Shown here: one piece after another, positions 10,539 to 18,549 of the stretch | How the letters are laid out: every line of letters begins with the position of its first letter | Numbering within the stretch: the stretch's first letter is position 1 | Origin: Myxococcales bacterium | GTDB taxonomy: Bacteria > Myxococcota_A > Polyangia > Haliangiales > Haliangiaceae | Direction: 5' to 3' | Assembly (NCBI GenBank): GCA_016717005.1 | Contig: JADJUF010000039.1 | Span: 496,001 to 560,000, forward strand | DNA: 64,000 nt | Notes under the pieces: generated by a model | Told to the model about the DNA's origin: nothing | Seen by the model: only the letters and a program-made list of their open reading frames with translations | Database searches by the model: none | Made by a program: the position numbers and the translations under genes

Positions 10539-11348
10539 GTGCGCATCGAGCTGCACTGTCACTCGACGTGGTCCGACGGCACCGCGTCGGTCGCCGAGGT
10601 GGCGGCCCGGGCGCGCGCGCGCGCGCCGACGCTGATGGCGCTGACCGATCACGACTCGAGCGCGGGGTTCGCCGAGCTGGCGGCGGCGGTGCCGGGCGCG
10701 ATCCGCGCGTGCGAGCTGACCTGCGTCGAGGATCGCCGCGCGGTCCACGTGCTGGTCTACGACGCCGGCCACGATCCCCGCTGGCCCGCGTTCGAGGCGC
10801 TGCTGGCCGAGCAGGCCGCGGCCCGACGCGAGCGCCTGCGCGCGATCGCCGCGCGGCTGTTCCACCAGGGGATCGTGCTCGACGTCGAGCCGATCCTGGC
10901 GCGCGCCCACGGCCGGGTGGTCGGCCGCCCCGACGTGGCCAACGCGCTGGTCGCCCAGGGCGCCGTGCGCACGCGCGACGAGGCGTTCGATCGCTGGCTC
11001 CACGACGGCGGCCCGGCCGACGTGCCGCTGGCGCGGCTGTCGATCGCCGACGGCCTGGCCGCGGTGCGCGCGGTCGGCGCCCGGGCGTCCTTGGCCCACC
11101 CGCACCAGCACCACGATCGCGGCCCGAAGTTCCTGCGCCGCTACCGCGCCGACGGGCTCGACGGGGTCGAGGCCTTCTACGGCCGCTACGACGCCGGCGA
11201 GCGCGATCGCTGGCTGCGCCTGGCCGACGAGCTCGGGCTCACCGCGACCGGCGGCTCCGACTGGCACGGCGAGGCGTCGACCGAGCTCGGGGTCGAGGTG
11301 CCGGAGCCGCGCGGCCAGCGACTGCTGGCGTGGCTGGGTCGGGCGTAG
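10539..11348 (+). CDS. PHP-domain phosphoesterase (YciV/RNase AM-like)
   Basis: 269 residues. All PHP metal motifs are visible: LHCHSTWSDGT at residue 5, LTDHDSSAGF near 35, SLAHPHQH near 187 and GGSDWHG near 240. The family cleaves phosphoesters; close homologues act on 3',5'-bisnucleotides or the 5' ends of short RNAs. GTG 10539 is used because it begins the PHP motif immediately. There is no Shine-Dalgarno site, and TACGGT lies 5 bases upstream, fitting a leaderless start. Its 3' end overlaps the convergent TPR gene by about 110 bases. Confidence 0.88.
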   Translation: MRIELHCHSTWSDGTASVAEVAARARARAPTLMALTDHDSSAGFAELAAAVPGAIRACELTCVEDRRAVHVLVYDAGHDPRWPAFEALLAEQAAARRERLRAIAARLFHQGIVLDVEPILARAHGRVVGRPDVANALVAQGAVRTRDEAFDRWLHDGGPADVPLARLSIADGLAAVRAVGARASLAHPHQHHDRGPKFLRRYRADGLDGVEAFYGRYDAGERDRWLRLADELGLTATGGSDWHGEASTELGVEVPEPRGQRLLAWLGRA

Positions 11349-11847
11349 GCGGCGGCACCGCGGCCTCCTGCAGGGCGCGCTGGTACTCGCCGAGCGCGCG
11401 CCGGTACGGCGCGAACGCGGTCGGCCCGGACATCAGCCCGGCCTCGAGCATGGTCGCCAGGGCCAGCGCGGCGTGACCGCCGCCGTGGAGCGCCAGCGCC
11501 AGGAACGCGCGCAGGGCCGGGTCGCCCGGGAACTCCAGCACCGCCTGCCCGAGCACGGCGATCGCGTCGTCGACGCGGCCGACGTTGCGCAAGGTCGAGC
11601 CGAAGCCGAGCAGGAAGCCGGCGCGGTCGTCGGGCGGGCCGCCCAGCTCGAACGCGCGCTGATAGTAGGTGACCGCCGCGGCCTCGCGCCCGAGTCGATC
11701 GCAGGCGTAGGCCGCGCGCGCGAGGACCTGCACGTCGTCGGGGTGGGCCTGTGCCAGCGCGGTCGCGCGCCGGTGGACCTCGGCGTCGTCGCCGGCGGCG
11801 CGCAGGCGCTCGAGCTCGGCCAGCGCGGGGGCGAGTGACCGGGCCAT
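11239..11847 (-). CDS. Small TPR-like protein
   Basis: 202 residues from ATG 11847. Residues about 5-140 are helical with TPR-like repeats (HPDDVQVLARAAYACDRLGR, FGSTLRNVGRVDDAIAVLGQ). The last 50 residues are Pro/Arg-rich and low in complexity. That tail lies antisense to the end of the PHP gene, so the true stop is less certain than the helical core. There is no signal peptide. TPR repeats mediate protein contacts; the partner is unknown. Confidence 0.65.
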   Translation of the reverse strand: MARSLAPALAELERLRAAGDDAEVHRRATALAQAHPDDVQVLARAAYACDRLGREAAAVTYYQRAFELGGPPDDRAGFLLGFGSTLRNVGRVDDAIAVLGQAVLEFPGDPALRAFLALALHGGGHAALALATMLEAGLMSGPTAFAPYRRALGEYQRALQEAAVPPPTPDPATPAVAGRAAPAPRPRARSTPRRASRSRRSR

Positions 11848-11980
11848 CGCCGCGATGGTCACCGACGCCGCGACCGCGACACAAGCGACGCAGCGGGACA
11901 TCGATGTCGTGCTTGCGTGGCCCGCGCGCGTGCGGTTCCGCTCGCTTGCGCTGGCCCGGCCCGTGCAAATGTCGTCGGCC

Positions 11981-12484
11981 ATGAAGTGGATCGCGATCGC
12001 GGCGCTGGGTGCGTCCGCGTGCCTGGGGCCGCCCGACAACGACCTCATCCAGTGGAGCGACGACTTCGAGCGCTGCGACCTGTGCAACTGGGTCACGGTC
12101 GGCGACGTCCGCCGGGTGACGACGTACCACCCGGGCGAGCACGCGCTGGCGCTGGCGCCCGGCGCGCGGGCCGGCCAGTCCTTCGGGATCGCGCGCGGCG
12201 CGGACGAGTACAGCGACGGCAACTGGGTCGAGCTGTCGACCGACTGCGTCGGGCCAGGCGCGCTGACGCTCCGGGCCTTGCCGGGACCCGACAAGCGCCT
12301 CGCGCTCGACCTCGAGCTCGACGACGTCGCCCTGGGCCCGTTCGCGCGCCACTGGCTGAACCTGCCGCCGGTCGACCCCGACGTGCCGGTGACCTTCGCC
12401 GAGCTGACGATCACCGCGGGCGCCGTGCCGTGCCGCGTCGACAACCTGCAGATCCGGATCTCCGGCGGCACGTATGCCTACTAG
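11981..12484 (+). CDS. Small putative lipoprotein
   Basis: 167 residues from ATG 11981 (an in-frame ATG at 11969 is an alternative). The N-terminus MKWIAIAALGASAC looks like a lipoprotein signal with a weak lipobox. The mature part begins with an acidic Cys pair (FERCDLCNWVTVGD) and ends PCRVDNLQIRISGGTY, in the style of a beta-sandwich carbohydrate-binding fold, but I recognise no family. It overlaps the start of the next gene by 11 bases, so the two are likely co-expressed. Confidence 0.75.
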   Translation: MKWIAIAALGASACLGPPDNDLIQWSDDFERCDLCNWVTVGDVRRVTTYHPGEHALALAPGARAGQSFGIARGADEYSDGNWVELSTDCVGPGALTLRALPGPDKRLALDLELDDVALGPFARHWLNLPPVDPDVPVTFAELTITAGAVPCRVDNLQIRISGGTYAY

Positions 12485-13154
12485 CACCAGGATGACGGCG
12501 CGCGCGCTCGCGCTCGCCGCGACGGCGCTGACGCTCGGGCCGGCCCAGGCCCAGCCGTCGGCGACCCCGCCGCTGGCGATCGCCGCGGATCCGCCGGCGG
12601 CGCGCGCCCCGGTGGCGCGCCCGCGGCTGCAGCTGACGCTGACCGGCGACCTGCGCGTGACCCAGCTCGACGGCGGCGCCGACCGGTTCGTCGACGACGC
12701 CCGGGCCTACGGCTGGCGCGACGCGCGCGCCCGCCCGCTGCTCGGCGGCCGCCTCGACGCGCACTACCTGCTGGCGCCGATCGTCGACGTCGGCGTCAGC
12801 GCCAGCTGGATGGCGATGAGCTACGCGGTCGGCATCGACGACAGCGACCGCATGCGCGTCGGCTGGCGCGCGCTCGCCGTCAGCGCGCGCCTGCACTGGG
12901 CCGGCGGGCGCCCGTTCGTGCCCGAGCCGCGCGTCGACCTCGGCGTCGCCGACGAGCGCTGGTCGGTGCACGGCACCGCCGACCACCGGGCCCGCACGTT
13001 CATCCGCGTCGGCGCCGACTGGCGGCTCGGCACGCGCACCGCCGGCGTCAACCTCGCCGTCGCGTACACGCTGGTCGCGACCGAGCGCGTCGACGGCCCC
13101 AGCCCGCCGCTCGGCGGCCTCGACCTGGCGGTCGGCCCCTACCTCCGCTTCTGA
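12474..13154 (+). CDS. Putative outer-membrane beta-barrel protein
   Basis: 226 residues from ATG 12474, which overlaps the upstream lipoprotein gene. An in-frame ATG at 12492 begins a cleaner signal peptide (MTARALALAATALTLGPAQAQ). The mature part alternates polar and apolar residues (RLQLTLTGDLRVTQ, ALAVSARLHWAG, GVNLAVAYTLVAT) and ends in Phe (GPYLRF), as outer-membrane barrels do. Its stop codon lies inside the dispersed repeat element at 13151-13327. Confidence 0.7.
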   Translation: MPTSTRMTARALALAATALTLGPAQAQPSATPPLAIAADPPAARAPVARPRLQLTLTGDLRVTQLDGGADRFVDDARAYGWRDARARPLLGGRLDAHYLLAPIVDVGVSASWMAMSYAVGIDDSDRMRVGWRALAVSARLHWAGGRPFVPEPRVDLGVADERWSVHGTADHRARTFIRVGADWRLGTRTAGVNLAVAYTLVATERVDGPSPPLGGLDLAVGPYLRF

Positions 13155-13327
13155 GTTCCTGAGGGTTCGTCGCCGAACCCAGGCAGGTGAAGGGGTACTC
13201 CGAGGTCAGCGGCCTCGCCCCGACCGCGCCGTCATCATCGGGGGCAAGCCCCGATGAGGGCCCCTACCCAGGACGCGAAGCTCCCGGCGCGTCGACCGGT
13301 GCTCGACCGAAGAACTTACAAGCTCTG
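13151..13327 (+). repeat. Dispersed intergenic repeat element, copy A
   Basis: 177 bases that match 58371-58546 at both ends: about 30 bases on the left (CTGAGTTCC, then GGGTTCG) and about 34 on the right (GACCGGTGCTCGACCGAAG to AGCTCTG). The middle is more divergent but alignable. The left end folds as a perfect 7-bp stem with TCGC loop (13163-13180), the middle has ATCGGGG paired with CCCCGAT, and the right end has AGAACTT paired with AAGCTCT. The stop codon of the upstream gene is part of the element. There is no transposase; a small non-autonomous mobile or structured 3'-UTR element is possible. Confidence 0.8.
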
Positions 13328-13416
13328 AGGTTCGCGCCGACGGCGGCGACGCGGCGGCCCGCCAGATCCGCGGCGCCCGACCGCGTGAAGCTGGTGAGCC
13401 AGCGCACCGGTCCTGC

Positions 13417-13439
13417 GCCGACGAACGATCGTCGTCGGC
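13417..13439. promoter_or_regulatory. Inverted repeat upstream of the cytochrome gene
   Basis: GCCGACGA and TCGTCGGC form a perfect 8-bp inverted repeat with a 7-base spacer, 38 bases before ATG 13478. It could be an operator or an RNA hairpin. Nothing else is seen between the repeat element and the gene. Confidence 0.35.
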
Positions 13440-13477
13440 GCGGCGTTACCGCGGCCGCGGCGCCGCGTAGTGCGCGT

Positions 13478-14014
13478 ATGCGATCCGCACCTGCCCTCCT
13501 CTCGATCACCCTGGGCGCGCACGCGCTCATCGCCTGCGCCGACACGGGCGCGGGCGCGGGCGCCGACCCGACCGACGCGGCGCCCGGCCTCGACGCGCCG
13601 GTCGTCGACGTCGACGTCCCGTCGGACCCCGCCGCGCTCCAGGCCTGGCTCGCCGCCGGCAGCTACCTGACGCTGCCGGCCGAGTCGGGTCGGCACGCCT
13701 CCGCCGGGCCGCACCCGGGCACCGTCCGTACGTTCCTGACGCCGTCGCTGATGGCGTCCTTGGCTGGCACCGGCGAGCACCCGCGCGGCGCGGCGGCGAT
13801 CAAAGAGCTGTACACCGGCGACACGCTGCGCGGCTGGGCGGTAGCGATCAAGCTCGAGGACGCGAGCCGCGGCGGCGCCGGCTGGTACTGGCACGAGGTC
13901 TTCTCGACCTCGCCGACCGCCGCGCCTGACTACGGCGGCGTCGGCCTGACGCTGTGCACGAGCTGCCACGGCGCCGGACGCGACTACGTCATGACGCCGT
14001 TCCCGCTGCGCTGA
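13478..14014 (+). CDS. Putative P460-like monoheme cytochrome lipoprotein
   Basis: 178 residues from ATG 13478. The N-terminus ends in a lipobox-like LIAC (Cys near residue 19) and an acidic linker follows. The C-terminal domain contains GWYWHEVFSTS and a single heme-attachment motif CTSCH (about residue 160), followed by GAGRDYVMTPFPLR. This arrangement is typical of small cytochrome P460-like proteins of Myxococcota. It probably faces the periplasm on a lipid anchor and moves electrons or oxidises a small molecule; the substrate is unknown. Confidence 0.75.
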   Translation: MRSAPALLSITLGAHALIACADTGAGAGADPTDAAPGLDAPVVDVDVPSDPAALQAWLAAGSYLTLPAESGRHASAGPHPGTVRTFLTPSLMASLAGTGEHPRGAAAIKELYTGDTLRGWAVAIKLEDASRGGAGWYWHEVFSTSPTAAPDYGGVGLTLCTSCHGAGRDYVMTPFPLR

Positions 14015-14057
14015 GCCCGGCGCTTGCGCGGCGCGCGCGGGCGCGCTAACGCCGAGC

Positions 14058-15458
14058 ATGTCCTGCTGCCCGCGCTGGCTCGCGGTCCTGTTCGCGGTGG
14101 CGGCCTGCGGCACCCGCGCCGCACCGCCACCGCCGCCGTCGAACCACCCGGCCGACGCCGCGGCGATCACCGCGCCGTGGGCGCTGGCCGTGGCCGACGG
14201 CGCGGCCGGGCTGATCGACGACCGGGTGTTCGCCTGGGACCGGGCCTGGGCCGACGGCGGCGGCGGCGTCGCCGAGTACGCCACCCGCGACGGCGCGCTG
14301 GTCCGCACGCGCGCGATCGCGGGCCTGCGCGTCAACGGCGCGCCCGACTTCTGGGAGCGCGTGCCCGGCGGCTACCTCGCGTCCTGGGACGGCCCGACGT
14401 TCATCCGCGAGACCGGCGACGCGCTCGCGGTCGCGTGGGTCGGCGCCGGCGACGACTGGTTCGACAGCCACGCGATCGTCGACGGCGGCCTGGTGATCGG
14501 CCGCGGGCGCGCCGGCGCCGCGGTCGTGCGGCTCGACCTGACGACCGGCCGCGAGCGGTGGCGCGCGCCGCTGGTCGCGTGGTCCCAGGACGTCACCGTC
14601 GAGGTCGACCGCACCAGCGCCTACGGCACCTGGCAGGAGTACGACCCGCAGGCGCCGACCCCGACCATGACGATCCCGCGGCGCGTGCGCGCGTACGACC
14701 TCGCCACCGGCGGGGCGCGCTGGACCTACGACTTCACCGCCCCGCCCGATCGCCTGGCGGTCGCGCGCGACACGATCGTCGCCGCGTACAACGATCGCCT
14801 GGAGCTGATCGACGGCGCGACCGGCAAGGTCCGCGCGCGGCCGGCGCTGGCGCCGACCAACGCCAGCCTGCTCATCGACGACGCCCAGGTGATCGCGATC
14901 GATCGCGACGCGGTGGTGGCGCTCGAGCTGTCGACCGGCCACGAGCGCTGGCGCGTCCCGGCCACGTTCGACGGTCGGCCACAGCTCGCGCGCCACGGCG
15001 GCGACGTGCTGGTCACGACCGAGGCCGGCAAGGTGATGGCGATCGACCGGGCCCGTGGCACGGTCGGCTGGACCGTGGGCGTCGGCCTCGAGGCCTACCG
15101 GCTGTGGACCTCGCCGTCGGCGGTGGTGCTGGTCGGCCCTGGCGTGGCCGGCATGGCGCTGCCGCCGACCACCCCCGCCGAGTCGGCGCACATCCGCGGC
15201 CGCGTGATCGCCGGCGGCTGCGGTCCGGTCGCGAGCGCCCAGGTCACCGTCGACGGTCGCCCGGTCGCCCTGGCGGCCGACGGCACGTTCGCGACCACCG
15301 TCACCGGCCGCGGGGTGATCGAGGTGCAGGTGGCGCCGTCGCTCGACGACGCGATGGCGTGGGAGGGCCGGGCCCGGGCCACGACCGCGCGGGTGACGCT
15401 CGACGGCCGCGGCGCCTACGTCGTGCCCGATCTGCCGGTCGGCTGGTGCGGCGGGTGA
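14058..15458 (+). CDS. PQQ-like beta-propeller lipoprotein
   Basis: 466 residues. The signal sequence ends LFAVAAC (Cys near residue 17) and a Pro-rich linker follows. Residues about 60-370 contain PQQ-type blade repeats: VRLDLTTGRERWRAPL, VRAYDLATGGARWTYD, VALELSTGHERWRVP and VMAIDRARGTVGWTV. The last 90 residues (HIRGRVIAGGCGPVASAQVT onwards) look like a carboxypeptidase-regulatory-like beta-sandwich. The PQQ-coordinating residues cannot be judged, so a scaffold role is as likely as an enzyme. Confidence 0.82.
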   Translation: MSCCPRWLAVLFAVAACGTRAAPPPPPSNHPADAAAITAPWALAVADGAAGLIDDRVFAWDRAWADGGGGVAEYATRDGALVRTRAIAGLRVNGAPDFWERVPGGYLASWDGPTFIRETGDALAVAWVGAGDDWFDSHAIVDGGLVIGRGRAGAAVVRLDLTTGRERWRAPLVAWSQDVTVEVDRTSAYGTWQEYDPQAPTPTMTIPRRVRAYDLATGGARWTYDFTAPPDRLAVARDTIVAAYNDRLELIDGATGKVRARPALAPTNASLLIDDAQVIAIDRDAVVALELSTGHERWRVPATFDGRPQLARHGGDVLVTTEAGKVMAIDRARGTVGWTVGVGLEAYRLWTSPSAVVLVGPGVAGMALPPTTPAESAHIRGRVIAGGCGPVASAQVTVDGRPVALAADGTFATTVTGRGVIEVQVAPSLDDAMAWEGRARATTARVTLDGRGAYVVPDLPVGWCGG

Positions 15459-15471
15459 GCCCCGCCAGCGG

Positions 15472-16446
15472 TCACGCCGCGGCCAAGGTCGGCGCGCCGT
15501 AGCGCGCGCGGGCCCAGGCGATGGTCGCGGCCAGCGCCTCGGGCCACGGCGTCGCCCCGACGCCGAAGGTGGCGCGGTAGCGGGCGTCGTCGAGGACGAA
15601 CGGCGCCTGCCACTGGTACGTCATCTCGTGGACCTCGCGCAGCATCGGCGCGAACACGCCGAGCCCGCGCACGAGCCACAGCGGCACCCGGGTCGCGCCC
15701 AGCTCGGCGCCGAGCGCGTCCCCGACCTGCGCGATCAGCGCGCGGGTCGACGTGGCCGGGTTGACCGGCAGGTGCCACAGCTGATCGCGCGCGCGCGGAT
15801 CGGTGCCGAGCGTGACCAGGCCGTCGGCGACGTCGTCGACGTACGAGTACGAGTGCGGCTGGTCGGGATCGCCCAGCACCTCGCCGGCCTTGCCGGCCAG
15901 CGCCCGCGGCCAGAACCGCTCGCCGAAGATCGCCGCCAGGGTCGCGCCCGGGCCGATGAAGTCGCTGGCGCGGCCGATCGTCACCGCGACGCCGCGGGCG
16001 CGCGCGGCCACGAGCAGCTCGGCGGCCTCGGCCCGCAGCGCGCCCTTGCGGGAGCACGGCGCGACCGGCGTGTCCTCGCGCATCACGCCGTCGGGCGCGC
16101 GCCCGTACATGTACAGGTTGTCGAGCACGACCAGATCGGCGCCGGCGCCGGCGACCGCGGCGACGATCGCGCGGGTCATCGGCAGCAGCTGCGCGGACCA
16201 CGCCGTGTAGATCGGGTTGACGCAGTGGTAGACGACGGCCGCGCCCGCGACCGCCGCCGCCAGCGCCGCCGGGTCGGTGACGTCGGCCGACACACCCTCG
16301 GCGCCGGCCGGCAGCTCGGCGCCGAAGCGCCCGCGGCGGACCATCCGCACGGCCAGGCCGCGGGCGCGCAAGCGACGGGCGACCAACGGGCCGATCTGGC
16401 CCGCGCCGAGGACGACGTGGAGGGGACGCGCGGTGGGGTGGGGCAT
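15472..16446 (-). CDS. NAD(P)-dependent epimerase/dehydratase family (extended SDR)
   Basis: 324 residues. The N-terminal nucleotide-binding motif reads VLGAGQIGPLVA (residues 12-23), and DVTDPAAL is typical of NmrA/SDR sugar-modifying folds. The active-site region NLYMYG replaces the usual YxxxK with a divergent version, so catalysis is uncertain. It diverges from a LysR regulator with 51 bases between them, and the LysR protein probably controls it. The substrate is unknown. Confidence 0.8.
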   Translation of the reverse strand: MPHPTARPLHVVLGAGQIGPLVARRLRARGLAVRMVRRGRFGAELPAGAEGVSADVTDPAALAAAVAGAAVVYHCVNPIYTAWSAQLLPMTRAIVAAVAGAGADLVVLDNLYMYGRAPDGVMREDTPVAPCSRKGALRAEAAELLVAARARGVAVTIGRASDFIGPGATLAAIFGERFWPRALAGKAGEVLGDPDQPHSYSYVDDVADGLVTLGTDPRARDQLWHLPVNPATSTRALIAQVGDALGAELGATRVPLWLVRGLGVFAPMLREVHEMTYQWQAPFVLDDARYRATFGVGATPWPEALAATIAWARARYGAPTLAAA

Positions 16447-16460
16447 GGCGTCAGCGTGCC

Positions 16461-16519
16461 CATTGCGAGATCACGGCGGAATCCTCAAGATGGCAACATG
16501 TCATTGCAAGAACGCAATG
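16461..16519. promoter_or_regulatory. Candidate LysR operator in the epimerase/LysR intergenic region
   Basis: CATTGC at 16461-16466 and a perfect palindrome CATTGC-N6-GCAATG at 16502-16519 share the same half-site, and the two are about four helical turns apart. The palindrome contains the T-N11-A pattern of LysR boxes. It overlaps the first codons of the LysR gene, suiting autorepression with control of the divergent epimerase. Confidence 0.5.
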
Positions 16520-17442
16520 CTGCCCGACCCGGCAAGGGCGCCCGGGCCCGGGTCGAGCGCCTCGACTGGGACCTGGTGCGGGTGTTCCTCGACGTCGCGC
16601 GCGCCGGGCGCCTCGCCGGCGCCGCGCCCCGGGCCGGCCTCGACGTGTCGACGGTGAGCCGGCGCCTCGACCGGCTCGAGGCCGAGCTCGGCGTGACGCT
16701 GTTCGAGCGCGGCAGCAGCGGCGTCGTGCTGACCGCCGCCGGCGAGAAGCTCGTGCCCGCGGCCGAGGACATGGCCCGGGCCATGGGCGAGCTCGGGGTC
16801 GCGCTCGACGCGGTCGAGGCCGCGGCCGAGGGCGTGGTGCGAGTGACCGTGCCGCCCGGCGTCGCCGACGTGTTCGTCGCGCCCGCGCTGGTGCGGTTCC
16901 ACGCGCGCCACCCGCGCGTGCGCATCGACCTCGACGCCAGCGTCGGCTACGCCGACCTCACCCGCGGCGAGGCCGATCTGGCGCTGCGGGTGCGGCGACC
17001 CGAGCGCGGCGATCTGATCGCGCAGCGCCTGGTCGCGACCCGCAGCGTCCCGGCGACGGCGCCGGCCTACGCCGCCGAGCTGGGCCGGCTGCGCACGCTC
17101 GACGCCGCGCGCTGGATCGCGTGGGGGCACGACCTCGCGCAGCTCCCCGAGGCCCGCTGGCTGACCGCCCACGTCGCGACGCCGCCGGTGCTGCGCACCA
17201 GCTCGTTCGCGGCCCAGCTCAACGCCGCCGCGGCCGGGCTCGGCGTGACGCTCGCGCCCGAGCCGTACCTCGCGCGCTCGGGCCTGGCGCCGGTGCGCCC
17301 CGGCCGCGCCCTGACCGCGGCCTGGGCCGCGCTGCCGATCGGCGAGCTGTGGCTGGTCGGGCACGTCGCGCTGCGCCGGGTGCCGCGGGTCGCGGTGCTG
17401 TGGCAGTTCCTCCACGACGAGCTGACGCAGCCGTGGACGTGA
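16498..17442 (+). CDS. LysR-type transcriptional regulator
   Basis: 314 residues. The winged HTH lies at residues about 22-80 (LDWDLVRVFLDVARAGRLAG, VSTVSRRLDRLEAELGVTLF) and is followed by a LysR substrate-binding domain. ATG 16498 is the first start that leaves room for the whole HTH. It diverges from the epimerase gene, the classic LysR-target arrangement. A palindrome (16502-16519) lies inside its first codons and could be an autoregulatory site. Confidence 0.85.
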   Translation: MSLQERNAARPGKGARARVERLDWDLVRVFLDVARAGRLAGAAPRAGLDVSTVSRRLDRLEAELGVTLFERGSSGVVLTAAGEKLVPAAEDMARAMGELGVALDAVEAAAEGVVRVTVPPGVADVFVAPALVRFHARHPRVRIDLDASVGYADLTRGEADLALRVRRPERGDLIAQRLVATRSVPATAPAYAAELGRLRTLDAARWIAWGHDLAQLPEARWLTAHVATPPVLRTSSFAAQLNAAAAGLGVTLAPEPYLARSGLAPVRPGRALTAAWAALPIGELWLVGHVALRRVPRVAVLWQFLHDELTQPWT

Positions 17443-17518
17443 CCCGCGCGGCTGGCGCCTCCGTTGCGCGGCCGCCGGGCTGCGACCGCGACGCCCGCGA
17501 TCGAGCACCGGCAGGCGA

Positions 17519-18085
17519 TCAGCGCGCCTTCGCCTTTGCAGGCGGCGCCTTCGCCTTTGCAGGCGGCGCCTTCGCCTTCGCAGGCGGCGCCTTCGCCTTC
17601 GCAGGCGGCGCGCCCGCCCCACGCGCCGGCGCGTCGATCATCGCGACGACCGCACGATAGTGCGCCGGCGACACCGGCTGCACCGACAGCCGCATCCCGC
17701 GCTGGAACAGCGGCATGCCCTCGAGCACGGGGTTGGCGCGCAGCTCGTCGAGCGGGAGCAGCCGCGCCAGCTTGCGCTCGAACGCGACGTCGACGCAGAT
17801 CCACCGCGGCTCGGCGGCCTTCGAGCCGGGGTCGTAGTACGGGCTCGCCGGATCGAACTGGGTGACGTCGACGACGCCGGTCCGCGCCACGCGGGCCAGC
17901 CCCGCGACGCCGGGCGGCGCGCAGCTCGAGTGATAGAACAGGACCGCGTCGCCGACCTTCATCTGATCGCGCATGAAGTTGCGGGCCTGGTAGTTGCGCA
18001 CGCCGGTCCACGGCTCGGTCTTGACGCGCTCGAGGTCGTCGATCCCGAAGGTGTCGGGCTCGGTCTTCATCAGCCAGTGCTGCAC
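17519..18085 (-). CDS. EVE-domain protein with C-terminal Lys/Ala/Pro repeats
   Basis: 188 residues. GTG 18085 is preferred because VQHWLMKTEPDTFG is the normal beginning of EVE/thymocyte-nuclear-protein-1-like proteins and TACTGT lies 6 bases upstream. EVE domains (PUA-like) bind modified bases in nucleic acids. The core ends near residue 155; then come four repeats of PPAKAKA encoded by a 21-bp tandem DNA repeat (about 17523-17608). The basic tail may bind nucleic acid. No restriction or defence partner is adjacent. Confidence 0.87.
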   Translation of the reverse strand: MQHWLMKTEPDTFGIDDLERVKTEPWTGVRNYQARNFMRDQMKVGDAVLFYHSSCAPPGVAGLARVARTGVVDVTQFDPASPYYDPGSKAAEPRWICVDVAFERKLARLLPLDELRANPVLEGMPLFQRGMRLSVQPVSPAHYRAVVAMIDAPARGAGAPPAKAKAPPAKAKAPPAKAKAPPAKAKAR

Positions 18086-18105
18086 CGCCCGACAGTAGCC
18101 CAACC

Positions 18106-18425
18106 CCGAAGCCGGAGCCGGAACCGGAGCCGGAGCCGGAACCGGAGTCGGAGCCGGAGCCGGCGCCGGAACCGGAACCGGAGCCGGAACCGGAGCCGGA
18201 ACCGGAACCGGAACCGGAACCGGAACCGGAGCCGGAACCGGCGCCGGAACCGGAGCCGGAGCCGGAACCGGAACCGGAGCCGGAGCCGGAACCGGAGCCC
18301 GAACCGGCGCCGGAGCCGGAGCCGGAACCGGAACCGGATCCGGAGTCGGAACCGGAACCGGAACCGGAACCGGCGCCGGAGCCGGAGCCGGAGCCGGAAC
18401 CGGAGCCGGAACCGGCGCCGGAGAG
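18106..18425. repeat. Long hexanucleotide repeat array (CCGGAA/CCGGAG/CCGGCG)
   Basis: About 320 bases of imperfect six-base units alternating CCGGAA, CCGGAG and CCGGCG, located between the start of the EVE gene and the start of the metalloprotease. One plus-strand frame reads Pro-Glu repeats and is open into the metalloprotease frame, but no start codon precedes it. The protease has its own signal sequence at 18550, so the array is probably not translated as part of it. The length should vary between strains by slippage. Confidence 0.85.
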
Positions 18426-18549
18426 CCGGCGGCCGGGGTCCTGGGCTCCAGATCGGGGCGGAGTGCATCACCGAGACATCAGCGCCGCCGCGCAACCATT
18501 TGAGATCACTCGACCCAGATCTGGCACCAGGCTTGTATCAAGGGTGAGC

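Noticed and set aside
13163..13180. tRNA T-arm in the dispersed element (GGGTTCG)
   Set aside because: The loop has four bases and no acceptor or anticodon arms surround it.
18106..18462. Pro-Glu repeat as an N-terminal extension of the metalloprotease
   Set aside because: The frame is open, but no start codon precedes the array and the protease has its own signal sequence at 18550.
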